64,000 bases of DNA from Dictyobacter vulcani (GTDB lineage Bacteria; Chloroflexota; Ktedonobacteria; Ktedonobacterales; Ktedonobacteraceae). The notes beneath the pieces are model-generated. The model was not told the DNA's origin. It saw only the letters and a program-made list of their open reading frames with translations, and made no database searches. Of this stretch, positions 55,201 through 63,916 are shown piece by piece. Positions within the stretch are counted from its first letter, which is position 1. Each line of letters opens with the position of its first letter. The stretch covers positions 248,001 through 312,000 of the forward strand of contig NZ_BKZW01000002.1 of assembly GCF_008974265.1 (NCBI RefSeq), given 5' to 3'. The position numbers and the translations under genes were made by a program.

Positions 55201-57862
55201 CTGGTAAAGTCGTTGGTTGCCAACCATCATATAATGCATCTTCAAGGATACTATCATAATACTCTTGATAGTGTGTGATATGTCGGAGCAATTGTGATTG
55301 GGACTCATCATTTTGATCGAAAAAGTGCAAGTTAAAGTCAGCACAGACTGACACGAAAGAGACATAAAGTGTTTCATTCAATCGAGGAGTAAAAGTGGGC
55401 ATTTGTTGTAGGCGTTGTACTGCAATTACCAGTGCCTGACGGAAGGTATCAAATTCTACTTCGCGTGGTAAGTCGCGTGCCAGGCGAGCTGCTTTCTGGC
55501 GGCCGTCAGAGAACAGTAATAATTTGCGACCTCCATTTGGTGTCTGAGGCCCGATATCTTTTACGGCTGGTTGGAGCTGAAATTGATGGCGAACAAGATT
55601 AGCAAAAGGTTGTTCACCTCTAGTTGCAAGGTTAGAAGTTTTACGTTCCATGTTCTTGCGCGTACAGACAGGGCAGGTAGTGAATATAGGCGTTGTTTGC
55701 TCTTTGTCATCGTTTGTAACTTCAGATTCTGAACCTGGTAACTGCACAGATCTTTTCTTTTTTGAATTGATTTGTTTTTTTGTGTGCTCTTGTTGTTGAG
55801 AAACACGCCAGCATTGCAGGTAACGCTGTATATTATCAGGCTGTCGTGTTATGACTCGTCCAGTTGCAATATCGAGCCAAATTTGTTCAACTTTGTCGCG
55901 CATAGATGGATGAGGTTCTTCTAGCAAGAGCCAGGCTTCTATCAGAGGCGTACTAAAATTTTTTAATGATCCTCCTTGCTCGTGCCAGTAAAAATCCGCC
56001 TCTTTGTCTTGTCCGAACACCCTTAAGAAGGAAGCTCCACACGATCTATGAGTTATGAGTTCGAAGACTCGCCCCTTTAAATTGCACGTGCAATGTGTTT
56101 GAGGCTCAGTATGCAGCCTGCCCAAAAGTAAGTGTTCTTGGGGAAGATATCTCCGCTTATCGCAGTTTGGATTAATACAGGCGTAGATAGTAGGTAAACC
56201 ACGAAAAAAGAGATGTAAGCGTGTCGGCATTAGTGCACGTTTATTCTTTGTTGCGTATGTACCCAGTGCTAATAGCGTAGAGATTGCAGCCTCTGCTTGT
56301 CTGAATTCTGCGACAGGTGAGAAATTCTTCGTAAGCTCGTGTAGTCCATGGGCCTCAGATGTCGTAGCGTGAATAATATACTCTAGAGGACCAAAACCAT
56401 AGAGTTGATCGTACAGATATGTCTGGAGTTGTGTTTCACTTGCCTCTTGATTACTGTGTGAAGTTGGAATAGAGAGTGGTGGCCAATGCAGTTGTTGTCC
56501 TAGTACTGAGATAGCTTGAATTGCTCCATTTATATTTTCTGTTCTTCGAAAGAATGCCTGGAGATCAAATTGTGCCAAAAATTTGAGTTCATCTTCTGTT
56601 GGGAGACGCGCAGCAGGCCTTTGTTCACGTTGGCCTTGAATCAAATCAAAGGAGGTTTCGGTCGTAAATGTATTTCCAGTCAGGTTTTCGGCAAAGGTAA
56701 ATATTTTTTTCGCACTTTCTTTATCTTTGACCTCCAGGCTGGCACTGGTGAGAATACAACGCAACTGGCCCTGGGGAATGTCGAGGCGTGATCGCAGCCG
56801 ACGTAGGAGTAGCGCCACTTCCGCTCCCGCGACCCCTCGATACATATGGGCTTCATCTAGTACTAACAACAATGAATTGCTTTTATCTTGTTTAAGCCAT
56901 TCGGCGGTTTGCTGAAAAATTGATCGTTCGATCGGGCGAACAAGCATGTATTCAAGGATTGAGTAGTTAGTGACAAGTATGTCAGGACAGTTCTGCTGCA
57001 TTTCATGGCGTGTGAGTAGTTCACTATCCATTGCTTGTGTTTGTAAGCGGTTGCGCCAGAGACTTCCTTTTTCGCCCAGAAAGTTTCGAATATCTTTAGC
57101 AGGCCAGCGTCCTCTTATTTGTAATTCGCGTTTGAGTTCTGCTTCTTTTGATGTTGGATCTTTCTGAAAAGCTTCCTCTAGTTTGAGATAATAGCTTAAC
57201 CACTCTTCAACGTTTTTGTCTTTATCCGATTCTCGTAAACCTGGATATGGAGTTCTACCAGTATACATGCCGAAGCGCGGAAAACGTCCGTAGTGTAGTA
57301 AAAAATATTGCTTTAGACGTTCATCGCCAAAGAGACGGCGTAATCGTGATACCTGATCGCTAACCAATGCATTCATTGGATAAAGTAACAGTGCGCGGCA
57401 CCCTGGTCGTTGAAATGATGAAGTTAATGTATGCGCTTCACGTAATAGGTTTCCCAGAATAGGTAGTAGAAACGTTTCCGTCTTTCCTGAACCTGTGCCA
57501 GTTGCTACAATTAAATCTTTGTCTTCCTTGAAAAAGGCTGTCAATGCCTGTGCTTGATGTGCATATGGTTGTGGAAAGATACCAATGCCAGGCTGCCATT
57601 GTGAGAAGTGATTAAACGCTTCACTAAGTGGGTCTGGTAGTTGAAGCTTATTATATGCGTCCCCAAAAGCATAGGTGGGTGTAGTTTCTATAAATGGTTG
57701 TTGACTTATACAGCCATATTCCTGTAACAATGCACGCCTCTCTTGAATAATGCCAATATCGCGGATAGGATATTGTGCTTCCAGGTAGCGTTGTAGTCCT
57801 TCATGCAATTGGCTTGCGATTTCATTCGCCCCATATTTTTCTGTTATGTGCATGTTTTTCAC
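52268..57862 (-). CDS. very large superfamily 2 helicase with DUF1998-type C-terminus (DruE-like)
   Basis: An 1864-residue helicase. LIVATGTGSGKTETFLLPIL is motif I (about 115-135), LLVLDEAHMYRG is motif II (DEAH), and CILTSASLEV is motif III. TTTMEVGIDIGSLTAIGLRN and YQQRAGRAGRRG are motifs V and VI. Several Cys pairs form zinc sites (CINPNCDKRRY; CPVCTRKN; CLDCGTIQ with CTQCGSQ; CEKCTYVR with CCPICGGE). The end shows LFDTASGGAGYSAEAG and CERSCTRCLRHYGNRFWHEQ, the DUF1998 signature. DruE of Druantia, DrmA/B of DISARM and MrfA are related; the length and operon position (last, after three unknown genes) fit DruE best. The start is GTG (57862) or ATG (57853), four bases after the preceding stop. 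It is intact over 5.6 kb. Confidence 0.8.
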   Translation of the reverse strand: MKNMHITEKYGANEIASQLHEGLQRYLEAQYPIRDIGIIQERRALLQEYGCISQQPFIETTPTYAFGDAYNKLQLPDPLSEAFNHFSQWQPGIGIFPQPYAHQAQALTAFFKEDKDLIVATGTGSGKTETFLLPILGNLLREAHTLTSSFQRPGCRALLLYPMNALVSDQVSRLRRLFGDERLKQYFLLHYGRFPRFGMYTGRTPYPGLRESDKDKNVEEWLSYYLKLEEAFQKDPTSKEAELKRELQIRGRWPAKDIRNFLGEKGSLWRNRLQTQAMDSELLTRHEMQQNCPDILVTNYSILEYMLVRPIERSIFQQTAEWLKQDKSNSLLLVLDEAHMYRGVAGAEVALLLRRLRSRLDIPQGQLRCILTSASLEVKDKESAKKIFTFAENLTGNTFTTETSFDLIQGQREQRPAARLPTEDELKFLAQFDLQAFFRRTENINGAIQAISVLGQQLHWPPLSIPTSHSNQEASETQLQTYLYDQLYGFGPLEYIIHATTSEAHGLHELTKNFSPVAEFRQAEAAISTLLALGTYATKNKRALMPTRLHLFFRGLPTIYACINPNCDKRRYLPQEHLLLGRLHTEPQTHCTCNLKGRVFELITHRSCGASFLRVFGQDKEADFYWHEQGGSLKNFSTPLIEAWLLLEEPHPSMRDKVEQIWLDIATGRVITRQPDNIQRYLQCWRVSQQQEHTKKQINSKKKRSVQLPGSESEVTNDDKEQTTPIFTTCPVCTRKNMERKTSNLATRGEQPFANLVRHQFQLQPAVKDIGPQTPNGGRKLLLFSDGRQKAARLARDLPREVEFDTFRQALVIAVQRLQQMPTFTPRLNETLYVSFVSVCADFNLHFFDQNDESQSQLLRHITHYQEYYDSILEDALYDGWQPTTLPEQYKIALLKQLCDPYYSLSEICAAVVIPQPQDVKRFIRKLNGLPLALNEQEVATLITLWIQQLLGETAFDHTIREESRWDVDTYFRGLSHKQSLKKMEHILDNKNMSIDQTQLQPFHEKCCSFFCEEINDTIFLKPAALQLVLTIDDDWQHCLDCGTIQHTVLRQCCTQCGSQHLEQRSPQHPSMKSRKGYFLDPLREVLHGKRPVHITAEEHSAQLSQRDERAIYATTEEHELRFQDVAINHSKPPVDILSCTTTMEVGIDIGSLTAIGLRNVPPQRENYQQRAGRAGRRGTAVSTVLTYAQGGAHENYYYEHPQEIISGKLRDPLININNPRLVTRHIHAFLIQTFFQKQLAHMSEQALQQLIQQHPHVMNSLGTAHAFFQDTGSFSLSAFRRWVTDNILELTTSTTTTLISWLPDELCPTYITTKAKQQSWKHAFITEVANNFLAQLETIATEKTYVTKSVPLDREKADIVTNQRIKAVYLLDVLFDQGLLPSYAFPTDLSSFSVFEKDGERVLIKERPQQSKSQALSEYAPGRLLVINKKTYRVGGIYDEQTPYNGISLQNLQSYVSCEKCTYVREKSLNNEQECCPICGGELSEREMLDPPGFSPEGAKPLREHDREQHYSNSSVAQLPLPTKSDQFEWNTHTFPYARYTYAQNRRLILVNKGPAQEGFRLCQECGAIWPEVQYERQKPTRHVRPFLVDYRHFKRKMGQYCTGPIYEQSLYLGYTFNTDLLLFRFALREPLSCDPQSPWLHDGLRTLAEAVALTASRYLDVDANALSANYRLIPALIEEGSDAKLFVDIYLFDTASGGAGYSAEAGKYLSEILQATEKLLSNCPAHCERSCTRCLRHYGNRFWHEQLDRFLARQLLAYALYKQIPEVGNIKEQIALLSPLKRFLELDGYICKTDVTTNKEKVPLMVESHNDNGMKAPLVILAHPALRDAPKYKEKTIWLNEYIIAHDLPTAYQQIISHVRKI

Positions 57863-57866
57863 TTTT

Positions 57867-59042
57867 CTAAATCTTCTTTTTATGTATATGCACGCCTAAA
57901 TTTTGTAATGTTGAATCTACTTGCTTTTCATATTCCAATGGCATATGCCAAATGCGTGGATAGTATTTACCATCCTGGTTAGGTTGAACATAGCCAAGGG
58001 CTGTGAATAATCTCTGCACATCCTTTGGAAGTTCGTTTTCTAGATTGACAAGATATCTCTGCTGAGACAATTTTACTTGTATTGAAGCATTAACAGGACG
58101 TTTGTAGTATGCGTCAATGCCATAGAAGAGGCGTCGATAGTCTTTCAGACCTATTTCAAGCTCACCAATTTTTATAATCTTTTGGTTTTTAATCTCTATG
58201 ACACGATAATGTAGGCTGAAAGCAGCTTCAAAGCGCGCTAAATAGCGGTCGTCAGGGAGATCGTAGTTTTTCGTCCATCGTAAATATTGGTATTTGTTGT
58301 TATGGTATGGCCAGTAAACTTCCAGAGAATATTCTCCATGTGAGTAGTTCTGCAACGTAATTTGTTCCAACTGATTTCTAGCCCACTTTTCGATCTGTTC
58401 CTTTGGTTTTTTTAACCAATCATCTAATGATTGGTTTGGACACAGAATACCAAGCATCTCAGGGTCTAGAGGACAGAATCGTGCAAAGTTATTGTGTTCT
58501 AGTACTTGTCGTGCATCATTTGGAAAGCGCGCTGTAGGTAATCCGCCTACTAGAATCCATTTATTCACGTCTGCCAGATAAATCTTCCGTAGTGGTGCTG
58601 GTCGCCAGTATCCATTGGGAAGTTCTACAATATCACCTATTTGCTCTAACTCTGTTAACGACTCTCGATGGAGTCCATAAAGAGATTGGATCTGGCTTTC
58701 TTCAGATCTTCTATCTGGTACCTGTTGATCTTTGGATGCTAAAGATGTATTGGTATATAAGCTGTTGCGATTTTCATAAATAGGCTCTATTAGTTTTTTT
58801 GCGGAATTGAGTAATTTCTGAATGTGCACAGATTGCGTGCCTTCGGCACTGTGCATCCACAGGGCTGCGCGAATAGTTTCTGCCTGAATCGTATCTTGTG
58901 GTATACTCATTCCTGTTTCTTTTGCCAGTCCAAGATTAATGAGTGCGATACGTTCTATCTCGGTGCTGTTTAAAGTATTAAGAAGGCGCACAGAGATCTC
59001 TGCCCGAAAGTTATTTAATGTATTCTGGTTTGATTGCATCAT
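57867..59042 (-). CDS. unrecognised protein, third gene of the helicase operon
   Basis: A 391-residue soluble protein that I do not recognise. The N-terminal third is helical with a winged-helix-like segment around QDTIQAETIRAALWMHS. The middle has GDIVELPNGYWRPAPLRKIY and KWILVGGLPTARFP, suggesting a beta-rich domain. The C-terminal part (RYLVNLENELPKDVQRLFTA) looks like a mixed alpha/beta unit. The start overlaps the stop of the upstream gene by ATGA, and the helicase follows after four bases, so it must be made together with the helicase. In Druantia type I, three proteins of unknown function precede the helicase; this one could correspond to DruD in order and rough size, but I see no sequence proof. 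Confidence 0.6.
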   Translation of the reverse strand: MMQSNQNTLNNFRAEISVRLLNTLNSTEIERIALINLGLAKETGMSIPQDTIQAETIRAALWMHSAEGTQSVHIQKLLNSAKKLIEPIYENRNSLYTNTSLASKDQQVPDRRSEESQIQSLYGLHRESLTELEQIGDIVELPNGYWRPAPLRKIYLADVNKWILVGGLPTARFPNDARQVLEHNNFARFCPLDPEMLGILCPNQSLDDWLKKPKEQIEKWARNQLEQITLQNYSHGEYSLEVYWPYHNNKYQYLRWTKNYDLPDDRYLARFEAAFSLHYRVIEIKNQKIIKIGELEIGLKDYRRLFYGIDAYYKRPVNASIQVKLSQQRYLVNLENELPKDVQRLFTALGYVQPNQDGKYYPRIWHMPLEYEKQVDSTLQNLGVHIHKKKI

Positions 59043-61066
59043 GAAAATTGCTCCACCAGATGTCGAATCTTTGTGAGTTGTTGTTTAATCTCTTTTTGAT
59101 AATCCTTGTGAGCCATGAGTAGTGTTCTTATTTGATCAGTAGCTATTGCTTTTGGAAGAAGTGAATGAAAGAGAATTTGTTCGTTAGTTACATCTATATC
59201 CCTTGAATTCAATTTTAAAAGAACTGAGCTGAATTGTTGAGTGAGTTTGTGGCTTAGTCTACTTGTATTTATTGTGCCCCAGTCTATTTCTTCTAGATCT
59301 TCTACTGAGGTATTTTGCTGAATTTCATTGTTCCAGCGTGTCCAATCACCCACTGATACCATAGAATGCATTTTTTCTTCTTTGCGAGGTTGCATTAATC
59401 GTTGTTCGTTATGATCATCTTTTACTATATCCATGTTGATCAGCATACTGTAATCCCAGAAAGATGGAGGTGGCGGAAACACACTTACTCCATCAGCAAG
59501 AGTTGTTGCTAACAGAACATTCTTAGGCCAGTGTAATGTATGCAGTGTATTATAAGGATCACTATCATTGACTGTAGCTGGATGAAAAATATGAAGTGAA
59601 TGTATTTGTGTCTCTGCAGCACTCTCAATATAGCATGTTAGTAGTGGCATGAGATAGGTGTCTATAGCTGCTTTGTTGATGCCTTCTAACACAACAAGAT
59701 AAAGGTTGTCGGTATGCTCTTGAGCATCTAATAAGAGATCAGCTAACCCTGATTGATGAGGCACAAATATATGATGGGCAATGTCTACTGTTCCAATCAG
59801 ATCAGTTGGTAAGATTTGCGTTGGCGAAATAGGAATCCACAGACTTCTTCCGCGAGCTGCCAGATCGGCATAGATCTGTAATATACTAAAAGCATCTTCT
59901 CCTACAAGAGTCGGGACCACACCAGCAAGAAATGAGCTATGAAGGATAGTGGCAATGTTTGGAGCAAAACCTTGTTTTGTAAATGCCTTTCTAATTTCCA
60001 TGTGAAATTTCTGATGAACAATTATAGTTTTTGCTGTTTCTTTGGGATTATAAGCCCATAAACTTTTTCCTGGTTTATTTTGCTGATGTACTGTCCCTTT
60101 GATTATTTCATGAAGCGTGGCCAGTTCTTTTTGATGAGCCTCCCTGGCTTCTTTTATTTCTTGTTGTAACTGTTTGAGTATTATCTGATGTTGTGCGATA
60201 GCATCTTTCATATCATTTAATTGTTTATGTTCGCGTTGATATTGTTCAAGATTAGTACTGAATGTTTCTATTTTTGTCTGTAAATATTTGATATTGCTGT
60301 CTAATGTTTCTTTTTCGGTATCTGGTTTGTTTTGCTCATGTGTTCTTGCAAGATTTTTGGATTTCATAGTTGTTGTACGTTTGGTATCAGCTGTAATCTT
60401 AATATTCTGTCTCTGTCCCTGGATAGCTGATATATTCGTATGTTGTGATTCTAGCTCTGGTATTTTTTCTGGTATTTTGTCAATCAAGTTGTAAGTAGTT
60501 AAATCTATGTAGCCTATAAAAGCAGGAGATGGTGTCCAAGGAGATAAAAACTTTCGGCCTGGAAAAAGGTTTAAAGTAATAAAGCGCTCTTCTAGTAAGC
60601 TTACTAATGGTAGATAGAAGCCATTGGCAATGTAATCAATACAATAATAATGATGTCTTGCTCCTTGTTTTTCTAATGTCATATTTACTGGCCCCGCCCA
60701 AATATTCTGATCTAACCACAAATAGGCTTGCTGGCATGCACTAGAAGGTAGGATAATCTCTTTTACTTCTTTGACAATATCGATAAAGGAGCCTCGATTA
60801 TATCCCTGAAAGTTAATAATTTCGATGAATGGTTGATGATAAGTCAGAACATAAAATAGTTTTGTTTCAGCATCTGTGTCTATATTAAAAGTCCACAATG
60901 TATCCTTTATGGCCTCTACTGGTGGATTTTTCCAGATAACCAGTTCCTGGCTAAGATTTGGTGCTAAGGCTATAAATTCTTGCTTATCATTGTCTATCTT
61001 ATATTTAGGATTTAGGTAAGCAAGACCTTTGTCAATACGTGTAACTATACCAAGGTATAATGTCAT
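59039..61066 (-). CDS. coiled-coil protein with degenerate AAA+ (McrB-like) domain
   Basis: A 675-residue protein. Residues 1-210 are beta-rich and unrecognised. About 250-330 is a coiled coil (LQTKIETFSTNLEQYQREHK, DAIAQHQIILKQLQQEIK). The C-terminal half looks like a AAA+ module of the McrB/dynein type: LWIPISPTQILPTDLIGTVD, DLLLDAQEHTDNLYLVVLEG, NKAAIDTYLMPLLTCYIE and WPKNVLLATTLADG follow the usual order. The P-loop position is LVGEDAFSILQIYADLAARG, with no G-K-S/T, and Walker B has only E in place of D-E. So it probably binds DNA or partners without hydrolysing ATP. Ribosome binding site AAGAGGG; overlap ATGA with the next gene. Confidence 0.55.
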   Translation of the reverse strand: MTLYLGIVTRIDKGLAYLNPKYKIDNDKQEFIALAPNLSQELVIWKNPPVEAIKDTLWTFNIDTDAETKLFYVLTYHQPFIEIINFQGYNRGSFIDIVKEVKEIILPSSACQQAYLWLDQNIWAGPVNMTLEKQGARHHYYCIDYIANGFYLPLVSLLEERFITLNLFPGRKFLSPWTPSPAFIGYIDLTTYNLIDKIPEKIPELESQHTNISAIQGQRQNIKITADTKRTTTMKSKNLARTHEQNKPDTEKETLDSNIKYLQTKIETFSTNLEQYQREHKQLNDMKDAIAQHQIILKQLQQEIKEAREAHQKELATLHEIIKGTVHQQNKPGKSLWAYNPKETAKTIIVHQKFHMEIRKAFTKQGFAPNIATILHSSFLAGVVPTLVGEDAFSILQIYADLAARGRSLWIPISPTQILPTDLIGTVDIAHHIFVPHQSGLADLLLDAQEHTDNLYLVVLEGINKAAIDTYLMPLLTCYIESAAETQIHSLHIFHPATVNDSDPYNTLHTLHWPKNVLLATTLADGVSVFPPPPSFWDYSMLINMDIVKDDHNEQRLMQPRKEEKMHSMVSVGDWTRWNNEIQQNTSVEDLEEIDWGTINTSRLSHKLTQQFSSVLLKLNSRDIDVTNEQILFHSLLPKAIATDQIRTLLMAHKDYQKEIKQQLTKIRHLVEQFS

Positions 61067-61147
61067 ATGGTTGCCCTCTTTGTTTAACTAACTTTGCAAA
61101 AATGCATACTAGGCCATATTAGAATAACTGGTGTATATGAGTGTTGT

Positions 61148-62878
61148 TTATTTAGTTAGACGAGTAAGCATAATCATGTGCCCTAGAAATCCCGTTGGGA
61201 TTCTGGTGAGACTTATAAGCTTATCGCGTTCAATGCTGGTATCACATTGGCTAAGGTAATCTTTTAATAATGGTGGCATTGGTACATATTGAGTATCTAA
61301 TGAGTTTTCAGACGAAATAACCTCGCTGAGCCACCGCATTTTTCGGGTTAACATAGTTTTGTGAGACAGTTGCACTGAGGAAGGAGCCTCAATCTGAAGC
61401 TTTATCAAGCCAAAGCTGCCAGCGTCTAAGCGCACATTGAAAAGCCCTCCATCTTCTAAGATCCATTCGATTTCTTCAGATAGTTTTTTTGCGGCGTCCT
61501 TAGCGGAAATCTGCCTCTTTCTCTGTATTGCCTTATCCTCGATACGCCATGTTATGTCCAAAGGAACTGGACACTGGATAGTAAATTTTAGGTCGCCTTC
61601 CAGGTCAGAAGGCTCTAGCTGTTCATCGTAATAGTCACGTTGTGTGTTCTGCTTATCAAAGGCTATATATTTATATGCATGGTTTTCTGTTTCAAATATG
61701 ACTGTAAGAGGATCTACAATTTCCATTAACCGCGGATTAGTAGAGGAGATTTTGATTTCTAGGGGTTGGATACGGGCCTCTGTCGCCTTTATAAGATAGT
61801 TTCCTGGCTGGGGCAATGAGAGCACTATATAAGAGTTCTCCTGTAGTATGTATCTGCCTTGATTTAATATGTGTCCTTGAGGAGTTGCAATCTTCAACTC
61901 AATTTCTTCCTCGCTATGTTGGCTGTTTATTGAATGGTGAGCCGCGAGAATAATTTCCTTATGTTGCTCGATAATAGGAACGTGATGAGGGGTATAATGA
62001 AGCGCAGGTGGAGAAACAAGGGTCAGTTTCCATGGCACTTCACGCAATGTATAATTGAGTTCTTCTAACCAGTCACGAATCCTTTGCGGAGGATCACCAT
62101 TTTCATTTTCCTGAAAGTTTATTTTCCATGCTTGCCAGGAACGTAGGTTGGTGACTTTGTTCTGAATGTGTATAGTGCCCAGGTCTTCCACATGTAGTTC
62201 TGATGGAAGAGAGGTGTTAGCTGGTGCTACAAAATAATAATCTCTGTCTGGATAGACGAGGTCTTGTGGCTGTAAACGTATTCCTTGCTTATCTGGACCG
62301 TGGAAAAGTGTCCCTCTCGTTGAGAGTCCAGTAATTTTGTTGCCGAAACGTTCTTTTGCATTCCAATCTCTAGGCCAGTCGACTACTTCTACCTGATAAT
62401 CTTCTTCTTGAGGGCGTATGGTGCAGAGTGGCTTGTTCTTTGATGCAAGATAGTTAACGACATGAGTGATGGAATGCTGCATTCGATGATCTTTAATGTA
62501 AAGTGAATGTGTCTTAGTTCGAAGTAAATATTCAGCTTGTACCCATTCATTTGGAATCTTGGGACAAACCACCTTCAACTCCCAGCCTCCGCTTGTTTCG
62601 AGGCATGCAAGGTTAAGGAGCTTAGGAGCACTTCCTTTTACTACTTCATCACCCACATTTGTCCCAAATATGAGCCACTGGCGTTCTTTGAGCGTCTCAA
62701 ATAACTTATCCGAGATTGGTAACCCATTAGTGTCATGATATGTTGGAAGATGTTCCAACTGTGTACGTAAGAATGCTACACCTTTTTCCTCTACCGTACA
62801 CCGTCGTGGGCTTTCTTTCCAGCCAAGTTTATAACCAATGTAGTAGCCACCATTCTTCTTTTGATGTAAAATTGCCAT
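61148..62878 (-). CDS. unrecognised protein, first gene of the helicase operon
   Basis: A 576-residue protein with no motif I can name. The N-terminus repeats short beta segments (GGYYIGYKLGWKESPRRC). The centre has several beta-rich stretches (GTIHIQNKVTNLRSWQAWKI; GRYILQENSYIVLSLPQPGN) that look like immunoglobulin-like or jelly-roll sheets. The end is helical (LLKDYLSQCDTSIERDKLIS). No signal peptide or membrane helix is seen, so it is cytoplasmic. It leads the minus-strand operon, 81 bases before the coiled-coil gene, with a 640-base gap upstream that should hold the promoter. Being specific to this helicase operon, it may be a target-recognition or scaffold protein (inference). Confidence 0.55.
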   Translation of the reverse strand: MAILHQKKNGGYYIGYKLGWKESPRRCTVEEKGVAFLRTQLEHLPTYHDTNGLPISDKLFETLKERQWLIFGTNVGDEVVKGSAPKLLNLACLETSGGWELKVVCPKIPNEWVQAEYLLRTKTHSLYIKDHRMQHSITHVVNYLASKNKPLCTIRPQEEDYQVEVVDWPRDWNAKERFGNKITGLSTRGTLFHGPDKQGIRLQPQDLVYPDRDYYFVAPANTSLPSELHVEDLGTIHIQNKVTNLRSWQAWKINFQENENGDPPQRIRDWLEELNYTLREVPWKLTLVSPPALHYTPHHVPIIEQHKEIILAAHHSINSQHSEEEIELKIATPQGHILNQGRYILQENSYIVLSLPQPGNYLIKATEARIQPLEIKISSTNPRLMEIVDPLTVIFETENHAYKYIAFDKQNTQRDYYDEQLEPSDLEGDLKFTIQCPVPLDITWRIEDKAIQRKRQISAKDAAKKLSEEIEWILEDGGLFNVRLDAGSFGLIKLQIEAPSSVQLSHKTMLTRKMRWLSEVISSENSLDTQYVPMPPLLKDYLSQCDTSIERDKLISLTRIPTGFLGHMIMLTRLTK

Positions 62879-63514
62879 ATCTATACATACTTTCTAACAT
62901 CATCATAGATGCTAAACATATGCTGTTGAGATAAAAGTAGCTAGATTTATTGAGAAAGTAAATGAGGTCAGTTGCCTCATCTATATAAATTGTTCACAAA
63001 TGTTCCCACATAGATCAACAAAAGTCAAGACTTTTTTTCTATGATTTTTATATAGAATTCAGAATAAAATAATCTTTTTTTGTTATGTATTTGTTGGTTT
63101 TTTTTCTTACATATTGATAAATATCTCGCTATACTATTTAATCACCTGACTATTGTGCTTTTGATGCTTTCCATGGAAAGCGGGGAGCGGTTATTACTAT
63201 CGATTCACAAATTCTTCCTCATCTTAGCTAGAAGGTGATCGTGTCAGAGCATTAAAGGCGGAAAGAAAAGACAATAATAACGGAGAAGTTCCCAGAGGTT
63301 ATCTTTTCAAATGAATATTTGCGCATAGGCCTTTTTACGTGGTTTTTTCTACGAGCGCGAAAGATTTCTAGCCCAGCAGGCAATGGCAGTAATGGTGTGA
63401 TTGGCATTCCCTTACGACTTATCCTCTTATTTAATAAGGAAAGTGTAGCAAGTTCTCACCACATTACCAGGGATTCACCAAAAAGTATCATGAACCAATT
63501 ATACGCTGTCGTTA
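62879..63514. other. intergenic region upstream of the helicase operon
   Basis: About 640 AT-rich bases without a convincing gene. It should contain the promoter of the minus-strand helicase operon. TTTTTT/AAAAAA runs are frequent at 63027-63110. No DruA-like gene is present here or to the right within the window. Confidence 0.4.
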
Positions 63515-63853
63515 ATACCAGAGGGAGGCGATAGTTACTTTATACGCCAGATTATCAAAGACTGGGAGGATAGAGAATGCACCATCATTCTACAGAATTG
63601 CATGCGTGCTATGAATCCTGGTGGCACTATTCTCGTGGCTGAAGCAGTGCTTGAAGCAGACAAAACAGATCTGTTAACCAGGTTGACTGATCTTGTGCTC
63701 ATGGTTGATCTTGCTGGACGTGAGCGCAATGCGACCGAATTTCGCAGATTGTTTGCAACCGCCGGGCTCGCGTTGAAGCGTATTGTTCCAACAAAGTCGA
63801 ACTACAAAATCATGGAACTGGAGGCGAAGATTGATGAACAACTTGAGCAGTGA
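63515..63853 (+). pseudogene. C-terminal fragment of an O-methyltransferase
   Basis: The frame is open from just after an in-frame TGA (63491) and reads PEGGDSYFIRQIIKDWEDRE, NPGGTILVAEAVLEADK and DLVLMVDLAGRERNATEFRR. This is the last third of the plant/bacterial O-methyltransferase family (Methyltransf_2): the SAM-binding end, the catalytic D-W-x-D stretch and the G-R-E-R motif. The dimerisation domain and the first SAM motif are missing upstream, so it is a remnant rather than a gene. The ATG at 63614 inside it is not a true start. Confidence 0.75.
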
Positions 63854-63916
63854 AGACCTTGCGTGAGACATGAATCATCCCGGAAAGGGGAAAAGCTGAA
63901 CTCAGAGAGGCGTGGA

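Noticed and set aside
63319..63534. 71-codon frame upstream of the methyltransferase fragment
   Set aside because: Runs into the fragment in another frame and has no recognisable protein pattern.
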